NCBI RefSeq assembly: GCF_000833025.1
Contig: NZ_CP010817.1
Coordinates: 2,418,001-2,482,000, forward strand
From: Myroides profundi
Lineage (GTDB): Bacteria > Bacteroidota > Bacteroidia > Flavobacteriales > Flavobacteriaceae
Length of the DNA stretch: 64,000 bases
Reading direction: 5' to 3'
Position numbers and translations under genes: made by a program. The notes under the pieces are model-generated. The model was not told where the DNA came from. It worked only from the letters and a program-made list of their open reading frames with translations, and ran no database searches. Of this stretch, positions 46,540 through 55,996 are shown one piece after another; within the stretch, counting starts at the first letter, position 1, and the number at the start of each line of letters is the position of its first letter.

Positions 46540-46730
46540 AACTATTCCCTTGCCTGATGATTTTGGTTAAACTGTACCAATTATTTTGTTTTACTTTTCA
46601 AAACAAATGAATATATAATTTCCTTTGTTTTTTTACTCATAAAAGTTAGTAAATCTATTGGCTTTCTATAGGTGTTAAGAATAATTAATTTAAACAAAAG
46701 GAATTTTAACATACTAAATATTAGAATAAA

Positions 46731-46760
46731 ACAATAAAGCCCATCAATGGGCTTTATTGT
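46731..46760. terminator. Bidirectional terminator between the TPR kinase and traN
   Basis: A perfect 12-bp stem (ACAATAAAGCCC / GGGCTTTATTGT) with loop ATCAAT directly abuts the traN stop codon. Confidence 0.82.
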
Positions 46761-47633
46761 TTAAAGTTTTAAATAATCTATTCTTTTTGATTTTAAAATA
46801 TCTGAGCTTCTTACTTTAAAAATCTGATTTTGAATGCCATTCTTCTCATTAATTTCAATTAAAAGCATTTGTTTATCTGATAGAGTAAACTTATCTAACA
46901 TAAATACATTGTCTTGTTTATTATGACTATTGATAATTTGAGCATCTCTATAACTTCTAATCGGCTTTAAACTCGTTTCTTGAATTGTGGTTCGCTTTGA
47001 GGTTCTTCTGTCTTTGATTTTAAAGCTTACATAGTCAACCTCATAGGGTAGGTTACTTTTGTTATTAATAGAGACATGAAAATACAATATACCATCTTGA
47101 GTGTAAATACTCTTTAACCTTGCTTCTACCCCGTAGCTTTTGCTTTTAATGTTTAGTTCTTTTTTATTCTTTTTGATGATTGCTTCCATAAAAAGATCAG
47201 CCAGACTTGGCCTAGTTGTAACTAAGTTTTTGAATAACACTTCACTTTGCTGTTTACTATTTTGATTCTCAAACTTGGTTAAATCATAACTTAGTTGTAG
47301 TGGTTCTTCATTGTAACTAGCATTAAAACTGTAGTATTTACCATCGTTTGTAATAACCGTAAAGTTTGTCGGTGAGATATCTTCTTTTATGGTTTTTAAG
47401 CGAAGAACGTTGGAAGTAGCCTCTACTTTACTCGCTATAATTTCACTACTTCCTAAATCAACATATTCAATGCTGCTTGGAAATAAAATATGAGTTGTTT
47501 TGTTTTGAGTAAGTTCTACCTTATAAGGAATTACCTCAGCAGTTGATAGATTAATAGATTGACTACTTTCTTGAGCCATTACTGTGTTTACTGCTAGTAA
47601 GCACAGTAATATATATTTAATAATTGTTTTCAT
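46761..47633 (-). CDS. traN: Conjugative transfer protein TraN (DUF4138)
   Basis: 290 residues. Signal peptide ending near VMAQ, then the DUF4138/TraN pattern: PYKVELTQNKTTHILFPSSI, EYVDLGSSEIIASKVEATSN, VLRLKTIKE, and a C-terminal FHVSINNKSNLPYEVDYVSF, FKIKDRR. In CTnDOT-like systems TraN is a periplasmic, VirB9-like component of the mating-channel core. Last gene of the operon here, 29 bp after traM. Confidence 0.9.
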   Translation of the reverse strand: MKTIIKYILLCLLAVNTVMAQESSQSINLSTAEVIPYKVELTQNKTTHILFPSSIEYVDLGSSEIIASKVEATSNVLRLKTIKEDISPTNFTVITNDGKYYSFNASYNEEPLQLSYDLTKFENQNSKQQSEVLFKNLVTTRPSLADLFMEAIIKKNKKELNIKSKSYGVEARLKSIYTQDGILYFHVSINNKSNLPYEVDYVSFKIKDRRTSKRTTIQETSLKPIRSYRDAQIINSHNKQDNVFMLDKFTLSDKQMLLIEINEKNGIQNQIFKVRSSDILKSKRIDYLKL

Positions 47634-47662
47634 AATGACTGGGTTTATTTGATTACTGATTG

Positions 47663-48952
47663 TTATTCCTTAGGTACAAGAAACAGCTCTTGTCCTTGTT
47701 TTAGGGTTACTCTTTGGGCTTTTACTTTCTTTGAAAAGTAGCCTGATACGCCTTGAATTAGTCCTTTGGTTAAATCTCCTACTATTTGATCTGAAGCAGA
47801 TCTACTCATTGAGATACTTGTGCCTGCTGTCTGTCCCATATTGGCTATTATTTCTTTTGAAGCGCTTATTTCTTGAAGATTTAATACCTCTAAGCCTTTT
47901 TGCCCATAGTTGTCATAACCAATAAGCTCTGTTTCTATGATAGTCTCTTCTAACTTAATAGAATTTACAATAAGCTCTAGCCTGCCACTGTTTACTTTTA
48001 CTTTAGCAATGAGCGTGCTTTCACTAGGTAATAAAGCTCCATTTATTACAATGCTCTCTAAAAGTCTTAGTTTGATGTAACCTTCGTTTATAATAACCTG
48101 ATCTTCTTTTATACTTACTCTTATACTGTTTTTGTGGATTTGCGCTTTACCCTCTCCTTCTGCTGTATAAAAGGTTTGATTGTTTTCAAAATTAATTGGT
48201 AATACTAAATCCTGAAAACTCATTGGTTTTACAAGTGAAGAAACAATCTCTTTACTAGTTTTATCTATCACTGTTATAAACTGCTTCTTACTTGGAATTG
48301 TTTTGACACTGTTAGTTTGATTTACAGATACCGATGTATTTGAAGTTTGACCACTAGGTAAATACTTAGCTGCCATCTGAAAAGACTTTTCCATAAGTTC
48401 TAATTGATTATCCATAGTAATAGCAGTTGGAGTATCTTTCTCTTCTAATTGTTTCTCTAGCTCTTCTACTTGCTTTTTAAGGCGGTCAGTTTCAGAATTT
48501 TCAGTACTGCTGTAAAAACTACCAAGCACATCTTGGGTTTGCTTGTAGCTTTGATAAGACCGCTCGTAGGGCGTGTAAGTAGGTTCTACAATATAATCCT
48601 TATGATTAGAAGTAATATTAGACTCATCTTGAGGCTCATTCCAATAGTCTGCTATGGAGTGAATTTGATTTTCATTTTCCTGCTTTTTTTGTTCCCATAG
48701 TTCTTTTTCATAAGCTTTTACTTTATCTGTTGGCATACCTTGGGTTGTCGCCTCAGGAACGGAATCATTATGAGTGATAAGCTCCTTCTCTTCAGGTTTA
48801 AACAAAAGATATATAACTCCTAAAAACACAATGCCCATTAAAGCAAAGACAATGTGCTTTTTGTGTTTTTTTATAAGGTTTTGAATTGCCTTATTCTCTT
48901 TGGGTACTTTCTCTATCTGATGGGTTTTATTTGACAACTGATCTTGATTCAT
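47663..48952 (-). CDS. traM: Conjugative transfer protein TraM
   Basis: 429 residues. One membrane helix near 32-50 (KHIVFALMGIVFLGVIYLLF), a Gln/Glu-rich coiled linker (about 80-180), and a C-terminal VirB10-like domain (about 220-425) with FYTAEGEGKAQIHKNSIRVS, LLPSESTLIAKVKVN, LIGYDNYGQKGLEV and QRVTLKQGQELFLVP. Spans from the inner membrane into the mating-channel core. Its start overlaps the traL end by 4 bp. Confidence 0.9.
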   Translation of the reverse strand: MNQDQLSNKTHQIEKVPKENKAIQNLIKKHKKHIVFALMGIVFLGVIYLLFKPEEKELITHNDSVPEATTQGMPTDKVKAYEKELWEQKKQENENQIHSIADYWNEPQDESNITSNHKDYIVEPTYTPYERSYQSYKQTQDVLGSFYSSTENSETDRLKKQVEELEKQLEEKDTPTAITMDNQLELMEKSFQMAAKYLPSGQTSNTSVSVNQTNSVKTIPSKKQFITVIDKTSKEIVSSLVKPMSFQDLVLPINFENNQTFYTAEGEGKAQIHKNSIRVSIKEDQVIINEGYIKLRLLESIVINGALLPSESTLIAKVKVNSGRLELIVNSIKLEETIIETELIGYDNYGQKGLEVLNLQEISASKEIIANMGQTAGTSISMSRSASDQIVGDLTKGLIQGVSGYFSKKVKAQRVTLKQGQELFLVPKE

Positions 48953-49218
48953 AATATTTTGGTTTTAATAGTTGGATGTGATTCTATCTTTTGCCTTTTA
49001 AGCAAATACTTAACAGGTTTTATATTACTTTGCTTCTCTTTACTTGATGCCTGCTTTATTTTAGAGGTAAAGCTTGTCTTTACAATAAAAAGACAAACAA
49101 GACCATAAAGGGTAAATACAGTAAGTAATAAAACTCGTTGTCTTTTTATAGAGAGGTTATTTAAGTAGACCTTAAGTCTACTTAAATAACCGTGTCTTAG
49201 AAGTTGTAACTTATTCAT
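48949..49218 (-). CDS. traL: Conjugative transfer protein TraL
   Basis: 89 residues: a basic N-terminal part, one membrane helix (VLLLTVFTLYGLVCLFIV, about 28-45) and a short basic tail. Its size, single helix and position between traK and traM match TraL (DUF3989-like) of Bacteroidota conjugative transposons; the sequence itself is poorly conserved, so the call leans on synteny. Confidence 0.72.
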   Translation of the reverse strand: MNKLQLLRHGYLSRLKVYLNNLSIKRQRVLLLTVFTLYGLVCLFIVKTSFTSKIKQASSKEKQSNIKPVKYLLKRQKIESHPTIKTKIL

Positions 49219-49230
49219 AGGATTTGTTTT

Positions 49231-49854
49231 TTAGCGTTTAACAACTTCTAAGTCTTTATTCTCTAAAACTGTAAACTTTTCGATAATAAATCCTTGAGGG
49301 TTGTTATCAGAGCGTACAGCCGAAACAAGCTGGCTACTTGTAATCAAATTTCTTTTAGTTAGATTACTAGATCGTATGATATACTGCGTTGCATAGGTCA
49401 TTGTCTTATAGGGATATTTATTAAAATCTATCTTAATACTATCCACCTCAATCCTTTGCTGGATATTCCCTGAAATGACTCTGCTGTAATATCCTTTTTC
49501 AAGTAAGTCTTTATAGTAATTAAAAGCGGTTTTATCAGATAAATTAAACGCTCTTTGCATATTTCCTTCAATGGCTGATTTTTCAGGTGAGAGGGTAAAG
49601 AAAAGCTCGTGAAAGCGTCTTACGTGCTCTTTTGCCTCTACTGGCCTATTTATACTTGCGTCTTGAGAAAGAGCAAGCATGAGTGACTTGCCTTTATCAA
49701 GCACATAGATTTTCTCTCGTTGCTCTTTGGCAAAATCATAGCTTTTATAGATAGAGAATCCTACTACTATAAGACAAACTACAGCAAATACAATAGCGTA
49801 GAGTCTAATTTGTTTAAAGCTGTTTTCTATATTTCGAAGTGATTTAAATTCCAT
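49231..49854 (-). CDS. traK: Conjugative transfer protein TraK
   Basis: 207 residues. N-terminal MEFKSLRNIENSFKQIRLYA leads into a membrane helix (about 19-36), then a VirB8-like periplasmic domain with HVRRFHELFFTLSPEK, AIEGNMQRAFNLSDKT, YYKDLLEKGYYSR and MTYATQYIIRSSN. The opening SLRNIE...F..IR is characteristic of TraK. Scaffold of the transfer channel. It lies 12 bp before traL and 16 bp after traJ. Confidence 0.9.
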   Translation of the reverse strand: MEFKSLRNIENSFKQIRLYAIVFAVVCLIVVGFSIYKSYDFAKEQREKIYVLDKGKSLMLALSQDASINRPVEAKEHVRRFHELFFTLSPEKSAIEGNMQRAFNLSDKTAFNYYKDLLEKGYYSRVISGNIQQRIEVDSIKIDFNKYPYKTMTYATQYIIRSSNLTKRNLITSSQLVSAVRSDNNPQGFIIEKFTVLENKDLEVVKR

Positions 49855-49870
49855 ATTTAAAGTGTTTAAA

Positions 49871-50863
49871 TTATTTAATTAGTCTACCAGTTATATTTCC
49901 TGAGGTAGCCCCAACTGCAGCTGAACTAATATTACCTGTTTTAAGCGCAGATTGATTTACATTACGAAGAAAACCTGAGCCTCCACTGGCTTGAATAATC
50001 CAACTTGTAACGGTAGGAATTGTAAAGTATCCCACAATGCCAATGATCATAAAAATCACATATATTGTATTTGAGGTATCAGGGATAAAGTTTGGATCTG
50101 AAAGCAATAGCATATCCCTTTCAAGAATTAAGGATTGAATTCTAGCTAACATTGCGCTAAATAAATCCGCTACAGGAAGCCAGAGATACACGCTTATATA
50201 CCTCGTGAGCCACTGTAAGAGCGTAGATTCAAAACCACTCCAAATAGAAATGGCAAACGCAATAGGCCCTAATATGGACAGCACAATTAAAAAGAAGGTC
50301 CGAATCGTGTCTATAATTAAAGCTGAAGCCTGGAAAATTATCTCGAGTATCTCTCTAAAGGCATCTCTTAGATTTTTTTGGAAATCATATTGCCATTTCT
50401 CTAAATACATTCCTGTCATAGTGGCTAGATCCGAGGGTGACCAGCCAAGCTCATCAAGTTTTTTATCAAAGGCCTCATCAGAAATTAAATAAGCAGCCTC
50501 AGGATTTCTAAGCATAGCCTCCTTTTCTAAAATGTCTTTCTGTTTTTGTAAAGATGTTAGATCTATAACCTGGGTTTCTAATATCTGATGCGTTCCCTTT
50601 ACAACAGGACTTAAAACCGTGTTTAAAGTTCCTAGAACAAGGGTTGGAAAAAACATAATACAAATTCCCAAAGCAAATGGCCTAAGCATTGGATACACAT
50701 CAATAGGCTCTGCTCTTGCTAAGGCTTGCCATACTTTAATGCCGATATAAAAAAGCGCTCCAAGACCTGCTAAACTCTTAGCCACAGATACCATCTGACT
50801 TACAAGTGGCATCATATCATAGTAGAGGTTTTGTAAAACCTCATGAAGATTACTCTCACCCAT
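49871..50863 (-). CDS. traJ: Conjugative transfer protein TraJ
   Basis: 330 residues, a multi-pass membrane protein with about six helices. TraJ landmarks are LYYDMMPLVSQMVSVAKSLA, GIKVWQALARAEPIDVYPML, RPFALGICIMFFPTLV, and ISVYLWLPVADLFSAMLARI. VirB6-like inner-membrane channel component. It begins 4 bp after the traI gene and is followed by traK. Confidence 0.92.
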   Translation of the reverse strand: MGESNLHEVLQNLYYDMMPLVSQMVSVAKSLAGLGALFYIGIKVWQALARAEPIDVYPMLRPFALGICIMFFPTLVLGTLNTVLSPVVKGTHQILETQVIDLTSLQKQKDILEKEAMLRNPEAAYLISDEAFDKKLDELGWSPSDLATMTGMYLEKWQYDFQKNLRDAFREILEIIFQASALIIDTIRTFFLIVLSILGPIAFAISIWSGFESTLLQWLTRYISVYLWLPVADLFSAMLARIQSLILERDMLLLSDPNFIPDTSNTIYVIFMIIGIVGYFTIPTVTSWIIQASGGSGFLRNVNQSALKTGNISSAAVGATSGNITGRLIK

Positions 50864-50866
50864 AAC

Positions 50867-51499
50867 TCACCAGTATTTTTGATTAGAAGTACCGTATAAA
50901 TCAAGTACCCTTTGGGTATTGTTTTTCTTTTTAGCCCTTAAAACGCTAATACCAATATTTTTTCTAGTATAATAGCTCACAAGGTTGTGATAGTCTTTTA
51001 CTTCTTTGTAAACCCTATCTATAATATCCATACGCTCTTTATCATTTAATGATAAAGTTGAACTACTTACAATCTGCTTAAGCTCCTTCACAAGCTCTGT
51101 ACTTTCTTGAAGAAGCACGGAATATCCATTAGCTATAGCTACAAGTTCCTGAGCGGAGAAGTTTGGATCATTAAGCATCTTGCGAAAGTTTTTGACATAT
51201 AGCTCCGAAACGTCACCTACTAAAAGCACTGTCTGCTGAACCTTCCTTGCATCTTTAACTAGGTTATTAACCGATTGAAGTTTATCGTAATACTCCTTGC
51301 TCTGGTTATAGACCTTTTCTACTTCCTTGAAGTTTTTAAGCACATTGCTAACTGTAGCAGAAGTTTGCCTTATTTCATTAGCGCTATTTATAATACCTTG
51401 GGCTAAGTTTCCAGGATCATATACTGTCCACTGGGCATAATTCTTTATTGGTAGAACTAGTAGCATCGCTACCACAACTACCTGAAATAGTTTTTTCAT
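50867..51499 (-). CDS. traI: Conjugative transfer protein TraI (DUF4141)
   Basis: 210 residues. Signal peptide (ending near KNYAQ), then a helical periplasmic protein with the DUF4141 start QWTVYDPGNLAQGIINSANE and long coiled-coil segments (KNFKEVEKVYNQSKEYYDKL). VirB5-like role at the pilus tip is assumed for this class. Placed between the ATPase traG and traJ as in CTnDOT. A separate traH is not present. Confidence 0.88.
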   Translation of the reverse strand: MKKLFQVVVVAMLLVLPIKNYAQWTVYDPGNLAQGIINSANEIRQTSATVSNVLKNFKEVEKVYNQSKEYYDKLQSVNNLVKDARKVQQTVLLVGDVSELYVKNFRKMLNDPNFSAQELVAIANGYSVLLQESTELVKELKQIVSSSTLSLNDKERMDIIDRVYKEVKDYHNLVSYYTRKNIGISVLRAKKKNNTQRVLDLYGTSNQKYW

Positions 51500-51576
51500 A
51501 TTTTATGTTTTAATTGATTGGTGACTCGACTAAGTACTATTTTTTATCCTTAGAAAAGTTGGGTTAGAGTATTTTG

Positions 51577-54072
51577 TTATTCATGCTGTTTTTCTTGTAC
51601 AAGCCGCTTTATAGCCATCTCTACATCATCGTCAAGCTCTTTAGCTAGGTTCATTACCTCTAATTTTTCAGTTTCTTCTGTGGTATAAGCCAGATACTCA
51701 CTATAGCTCACCTCTGTTGCATATACTCCCGAGTGAGTACCACCTAGACCAATCCATACTTCTTTGTAAAGGCGGTTTGGATTGTTGTTTAGGTTTATTG
51801 AAAGTATCTGAGCTTTCTCTTTGTCAGTAAGTCCAAGCATCGCTTGTATATCATCAAACTTATTCATGTATTTACGCTGATCAAGCAGTATTTTACAATC
51901 AGAATTATTGATAATACTCTCCTTTACAATCGGGGATTGAATAATATCATCTACCTCTTGGGTTACTACGATTGCCTCTCCAAAGAACTTTCTAACGGTT
52001 TTAAAAAGGTAGCGTAGATAATCTGCCATCCCCTCTTTAGCTATGGCCTTCCAAGCCTCCTCTATTAAGATTAGCTTGCGTTGTCCTTTAAGGCGTCGCA
52101 TCTTATTTATAAACACTTCCATGATGATAATAGTCACAATGGGAAAAAGAATTTTGTGCTCTTTTATGCTATCAATTTCAAAGACAATAAAGCGTTTATT
52201 AAGTAAATCAAGCTCGCTTTCTGAGTTTAATAGATAGTCATACTCACCTCCTTTATAGTAAGGCTCTAGTACATTTAAAAAGTTATAGAGATCAAAGTCC
52301 TTTTCTCTAACTTGTTTGTCTTCTAACTCAGCTTTGTAATCAGTTTTGATATACTCATAAAAACTGTTGAAACTTGGTTTTAAATTACTTGTTTGGAGAC
52401 ACTCAATATAGCCACTAACTGCGTTTGAAAGCGCTACTTCCTCCGATCGTGAGGGCGGCTGGTCATCACGCTTCCAAAGCGTCAAGATGAGCGTTTTAAT
52501 ACTCTCTCTTTTTTCGATATCAAATACGCCATCATCAGTATAAAACGGATTAAAAGCAATTGGGTTTTCTTCGGTGTATGTAAAATACAGCCCATCTTTC
52601 CCCTTTGTCTTTGCTTTAATAAGCTCACATAAGCCTTGGTAGGAGTTTCCTGTATCAACTAAGAGCACATGCGCGCCTTGCTCATAATACTGCCTTACCA
52701 TATGATTGGTAAAAAAGCTCTTACCACTTCCCGAAGGTCCCAAGATAAACTTGTTGCGGTTAGTGATAATTCCCTTTTTCATGGGTAGATCTGAAATATC
52801 TAAATGAATTAGTTTACCAGTAAGCCGATCTGCCATTTTAATTCCAAAGGGAGATAACGAGTTTTGATAATTCGTCTCCCCAGAGAAAAAGCATAAGGCA
52901 GGTTCTATGAAGGTATAAAAGCTCTCTTCACTTGGAAAGTCCCCGCTATTCCCTGGTATACCTGCCCAGTAAAGTGTCGCAGCATCAACCGTATTGTGTC
53001 TTGGTACACACTCCATAGAAGCAATTGCGCTCCCACAGTCATTTTTAAGCTGTTTAAGCTCACTTAAATTATCAGACCAAGCCATTACATTAAAGTGAGC
53101 TTTAATAGAGGTAAGACCTTTGCTATGAGCTTCATTTAGATATTCCTCTATCCATTGCTTGTTAATTTGATTGGCTCTGCTGTATCTAGCAAGTGAGTGC
53201 ATATTCTTAGCCGACTTCTCAAACTGCTTTAAATTAGAGTCACTATCTTCAATAAACAAATACTGGTTATAGATGTGATTACAATTAAGCAAAAGTCCAA
53301 CAGGCGCTGCAAACGATAAAGCCATGCTGCTTTTATCGGTTGATAGCTTTTCATAACGTGATAAATAAGATACCTCAGTAGGAAGATCCTCTGTACTTGA
53401 AAGGGTATGTAAAGAAAGGCTGTTATCTCCTACTCTAACCTTATCGCTACTTATGGCAATATCCTGAAGGCTTCCTCTTTTACTAGAACTTAGAGTCAGG
53501 TACTGCTTTAAAAGCCCGCTTTTATCGTCCGAACCTATGATATCTTCTTCTGTTAGTTTAATTAACTGAATGAGTCCACTATCATTAACTATTTTCTCAA
53601 GTTGAGCAGTAGCCTCTAAAAAGCTTTGAACCGTGTCTTTATCTCTTATTTCTTTAGGAATAAGCTCTCCTCTTGTAAGTGAACAGAAATTGCTTTGGCT
53701 TTTGATTCGCTCCTTAGTAGTCTTAGTAATAAACAAATAACAACTATGATTCAGATAGGGACGCATGTTAAAGTGCCTTTCAAAGCTTCGACTTAGATAG
53801 CTTTGTTCTAGATCTTTAAAATCCGCCTTATAGCTTTCTTTTATAAACCAATCTTGCTTGTGAATCACAATAAACTCAGGCAATGTTTTTATAGCCTTAT
53901 GCCACAGGCTGTGAATAGTCTCATACTCCTTATCTGAGATGGTGAATATCTCAGGTAAGATGACTTTATAGCAAACCGTGATATCCCCTTGCTTTGAGAC
54001 AATGCAGTTATTCTCAACCGCCAAAATCGGAAACATCCTTTCTAAGGTATTTGTTTTAGCTGTATTTCTCAT
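51577..54072 (-). CDS. traG: Conjugation system ATPase TraG (VirB4-like)
   Basis: 831 residues, cytoplasmic ATPase energising channel assembly. Walker A is FILGPSGSGKSFFTNHMV at about 440-460, followed by VLLVDTGNSYQGLCELI. Walker B is KLILIEEAWKAIAKEG at about 665-680, followed by TVRKFFGEAIVVTQEVDDII. The N-terminal third is the usual VirB4 CagE-like domain. Full length for the family. Its start overlaps traF by 17 bp. It is not the VirD4 coupling protein, which is absent from the window. Confidence 0.94.
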   Translation of the reverse strand: MRNTAKTNTLERMFPILAVENNCIVSKQGDITVCYKVILPEIFTISDKEYETIHSLWHKAIKTLPEFIVIHKQDWFIKESYKADFKDLEQSYLSRSFERHFNMRPYLNHSCYLFITKTTKERIKSQSNFCSLTRGELIPKEIRDKDTVQSFLEATAQLEKIVNDSGLIQLIKLTEEDIIGSDDKSGLLKQYLTLSSSKRGSLQDIAISSDKVRVGDNSLSLHTLSSTEDLPTEVSYLSRYEKLSTDKSSMALSFAAPVGLLLNCNHIYNQYLFIEDSDSNLKQFEKSAKNMHSLARYSRANQINKQWIEEYLNEAHSKGLTSIKAHFNVMAWSDNLSELKQLKNDCGSAIASMECVPRHNTVDAATLYWAGIPGNSGDFPSEESFYTFIEPALCFFSGETNYQNSLSPFGIKMADRLTGKLIHLDISDLPMKKGIITNRNKFILGPSGSGKSFFTNHMVRQYYEQGAHVLLVDTGNSYQGLCELIKAKTKGKDGLYFTYTEENPIAFNPFYTDDGVFDIEKRESIKTLILTLWKRDDQPPSRSEEVALSNAVSGYIECLQTSNLKPSFNSFYEYIKTDYKAELEDKQVREKDFDLYNFLNVLEPYYKGGEYDYLLNSESELDLLNKRFIVFEIDSIKEHKILFPIVTIIIMEVFINKMRRLKGQRKLILIEEAWKAIAKEGMADYLRYLFKTVRKFFGEAIVVTQEVDDIIQSPIVKESIINNSDCKILLDQRKYMNKFDDIQAMLGLTDKEKAQILSINLNNNPNRLYKEVWIGLGGTHSGVYATEVSYSEYLAYTTEETEKLEVMNLAKELDDDVEMAIKRLVQEKQHE

Positions 54073-54400
54073 AGTGTATTAGTTTTAAGTTACTACTTAA
54101 ATACCCTCTAAAATCTTTTCTTGAGATGATATATCTTGGAAAGTATTTTCTGGCTTGAAGCTTCATAAGACCGTACTGACCGTATTTCTTATTCAGTGAA
54201 AATACTTTGTAAACAAGATAGCCAGATAGTCCAAGACCAAGGGCTAAACAAATAAGATTGTTTACCCCTGCCATATACAAAACCATAATAAAAATTAGAT
54301 TTCCTAATAGTCCACCTGCAAAATAAAACAGGTACTGAGCCTTGAGTCCCTTAAATTCTACGCTAGCTCCAATGCCTTTATTAATATTATACTTTTTCAT
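54056..54400 (-). CDS. traF: Conjugative transfer protein TraF (DUF4133)
   Basis: 114 residues from MKKYNINKGIGASVEFKGLK, the typical family start. Longer in-frame starts overlap traE and add non-conserved residues, so this start is preferred. Two membrane helices (YLFYFAGGLLGNLIFIMVLY and LICLALGLGLSGYLVY) and a basic tail ending KYFPRYIISRKDFRGYL. VirB3-like. It follows traE after 11 bp and overlaps traG by 17 bp. Confidence 0.9.
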   Translation of the reverse strand: MKKYNINKGIGASVEFKGLKAQYLFYFAGGLLGNLIFIMVLYMAGVNNLICLALGLGLSGYLVYKVFSLNKKYGQYGLMKLQARKYFPRYIISRKDFRGYLSSNLKLIHYEKYS

Positions 54401-54411
54401 AAGCGCATTGT

Positions 54412-54720
54412 TTAAAGGAAAAATGATCTTAGAATTGTAGCCGCTACAATTAAGAAGATACAAGCCCCAAACCAGCTTGCAGCTGTTTTGCTTGTATCGG
54501 GATCACCACTTGAGAATTTGTTATACACCTTTACCCCTCCAATAAGACCAACCACAGCTCCAATAGCGTAGATAAGTTTAGTGGCTGGATCAAAATAAGA
54601 GGTGACCATCTGGGTAGCTTCTGTGATACCTGCTATTCCATTTCCTTGGGCAAAAAGATTGCTTGATAAAAGTAGTGTTAGACCTAACACTACTAATTTT
54701 TGAAATGTTTTTGTTTTCAT
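54412..54720 (-). CDS. traE: Conjugative transfer protein TraE (DUF4134)
   Basis: 102 residues from MKTKTFQKLVVLGLTLL (an ATG 12 bp upstream also opens the frame). A signal peptide ends near NLFAQ, then GNGIAGITEATQMVTSYFDP and two helices (KLIYAIGAVVGLIGGVKVYN; AASWFGACIFLIVAATILRS). VirB2/pilin-like small membrane subunit. It is the first tra gene on this operon: no traA-D lies upstream; the next gene on the left is an unrelated barrel protein. Confidence 0.9.
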   Translation of the reverse strand: MKTKTFQKLVVLGLTLLLSSNLFAQGNGIAGITEATQMVTSYFDPATKLIYAIGAVVGLIGGVKVYNKFSSGDPDTSKTAASWFGACIFLIVAATILRSFFL

Positions 54721-54878
54721 AAAATTTGACATTTATAAGTTATTTATTAAGCTGTTTGCTTAATATCTTAGCTCAAATGTCCCAGGAAAACTATGTATTA
54801 ATAAAACTTGGTATGCTCAGTCTTCAATTGACTTTAAATAGCCTTTTAAAAGTTTTACTATGGATTGATAAAAATAGA

Positions 54879-54903
54879 AAAAGAGGATATAATCCTCTTT
54901 TGT
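54879..54903. terminator. Terminator between the barrel protein gene and the tra operon
   Basis: A 10-bp stem (AAAAGAGGAT / ATCCTCTTTT) with a 3-nt loop. On the - strand, A/T-rich TTTCTATTTTTATC follows. It ends the omptin-like transcript upstream of the traE promoter. Confidence 0.72.
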
Positions 54904-55015
54904 GGTATATTTAATAGCCTTTAAATTATTTATGTAATAAAACTCTAAATAAAATTGTTGTCTTATATTTTTATCAAATACCTGATGTTCTTGATTTTAA
55001 GAAAATAATTATTTT

Positions 55016-55927
55016 TTATAAGGACCCTAAAAATATCTTCACTCCTATCCCTAAACTTAAACCGCTTGAATGAACTTCATTTAATTGGGCAGTATGAGTT
55101 GTTCCATTGGCTTTAAAAAGTTCGTCTGTTCCTTTCTTTATTTTTATGTGCGTATAACTAGCCGATACAAAAGGTTGGATATGTCTTGCGAGTTGATATC
55201 CGATTCGCAGTGTACTATTATATCCTACTCCCTTAGATTTATGTTTAAAACTAAGAGGTTGTCTTAGTTCCTCTCTAAGGTTCCAAGTTGCTTTAGCAGT
55301 GTAATAAGGTAGATAGATCCCTGTAAGGTCTAAAGAAGTTTCCCATTTATGATGTCTAAAGTACGTCTCTACACCTAATGTTATCCCCTGTAATTGAGGG
55401 CTGTATTTACTGTTAAGCTTCTTTTGAGGGATAAGTGGAGTATCTCCATCTAACATATACAGCTTCTGATAGCTTGCCCAATAGCCTATATGAGGGCTTA
55501 TAGACCAGAGATCATTAGACCAAGCAAGATAGGAGAATTCTAATCTTGTTTTGATATGATGACCTTTATCACTTTGAAGATTAAGTTCTGAGGTTGTTAT
55601 CAGCCTATTGTCGCCTGCGTAATCTGTATCAGTAACTCTTCCACTTAAGGTGGTTTTATAACTTAAGTCTAACTTTACTTGAAACTTAGACCATAACGTT
55701 AGGGCTGCTTCTACCCCAATCTCTGGCCCATATAAATTCTCCCACTCTAGTTCTGAGAGTACATTAGGATACTGTCCAAACTCATTGCCTGCTATATTCC
55801 AATTTAGTTTTTCTTGATTCCAGTGCAGATAGGGAATAATATAAGAAGGAGGGCTTTTGACTTGACCAGACAAATAGGTTGACAAAAGAATAAGACACAA
55901 TAGAAGATAATTTTTACGCATAGCCAT
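55016..55927 (-). CDS. Outer-membrane beta-barrel protein, omptin-like
   Basis: 303 residues. Signal peptide ending near LSGQ, then about ten alternating amphipathic strands with terminal aromatic periodicity. The block GQYPNVLSELEWENLYGPEI and the loop GRVTDTDYAGDN recall the omptin barrel, whose active site uses a DxD in that loop. The omptin Asp-His pair of the later loop is not evident here, so proteolysis cannot be claimed. It follows the astacin-like protease by 70 bp on the same strand and could be a porin, a surface receptor or a partner of the protease. Residues MA before MRKNYL are an alternative start. Confidence 0.55.
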   Translation of the reverse strand: MAMRKNYLLLCLILLSTYLSGQVKSPPSYIIPYLHWNQEKLNWNIAGNEFGQYPNVLSELEWENLYGPEIGVEAALTLWSKFQVKLDLSYKTTLSGRVTDTDYAGDNRLITTSELNLQSDKGHHIKTRLEFSYLAWSNDLWSISPHIGYWASYQKLYMLDGDTPLIPQKKLNSKYSPQLQGITLGVETYFRHHKWETSLDLTGIYLPYYTAKATWNLREELRQPLSFKHKSKGVGYNSTLRIGYQLARHIQPFVSASYTHIKIKKGTDELFKANGTTHTAQLNEVHSSGLSLGIGVKIFLGSL

Positions 55928-55996
55928 CTATAGATAAAGTCTACCTCACACTAGGGCAAGGTAGACTGTTATTAAAACTAACCTAATGTATATAAT

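Noticed and set aside
54726..54914. 62-residue + strand frame upstream of the tra operon
   Set aside because: It overlaps the traE promoter region and crosses a terminator hairpin; the translation shows no domain and the codon use is random.
55016..55927. Calling the barrel a true omptin protease
   Set aside because: A DxD-like loop is present, but the later Asp-His pair needed for omptin activity is not evident, so only a fold resemblance is claimed.
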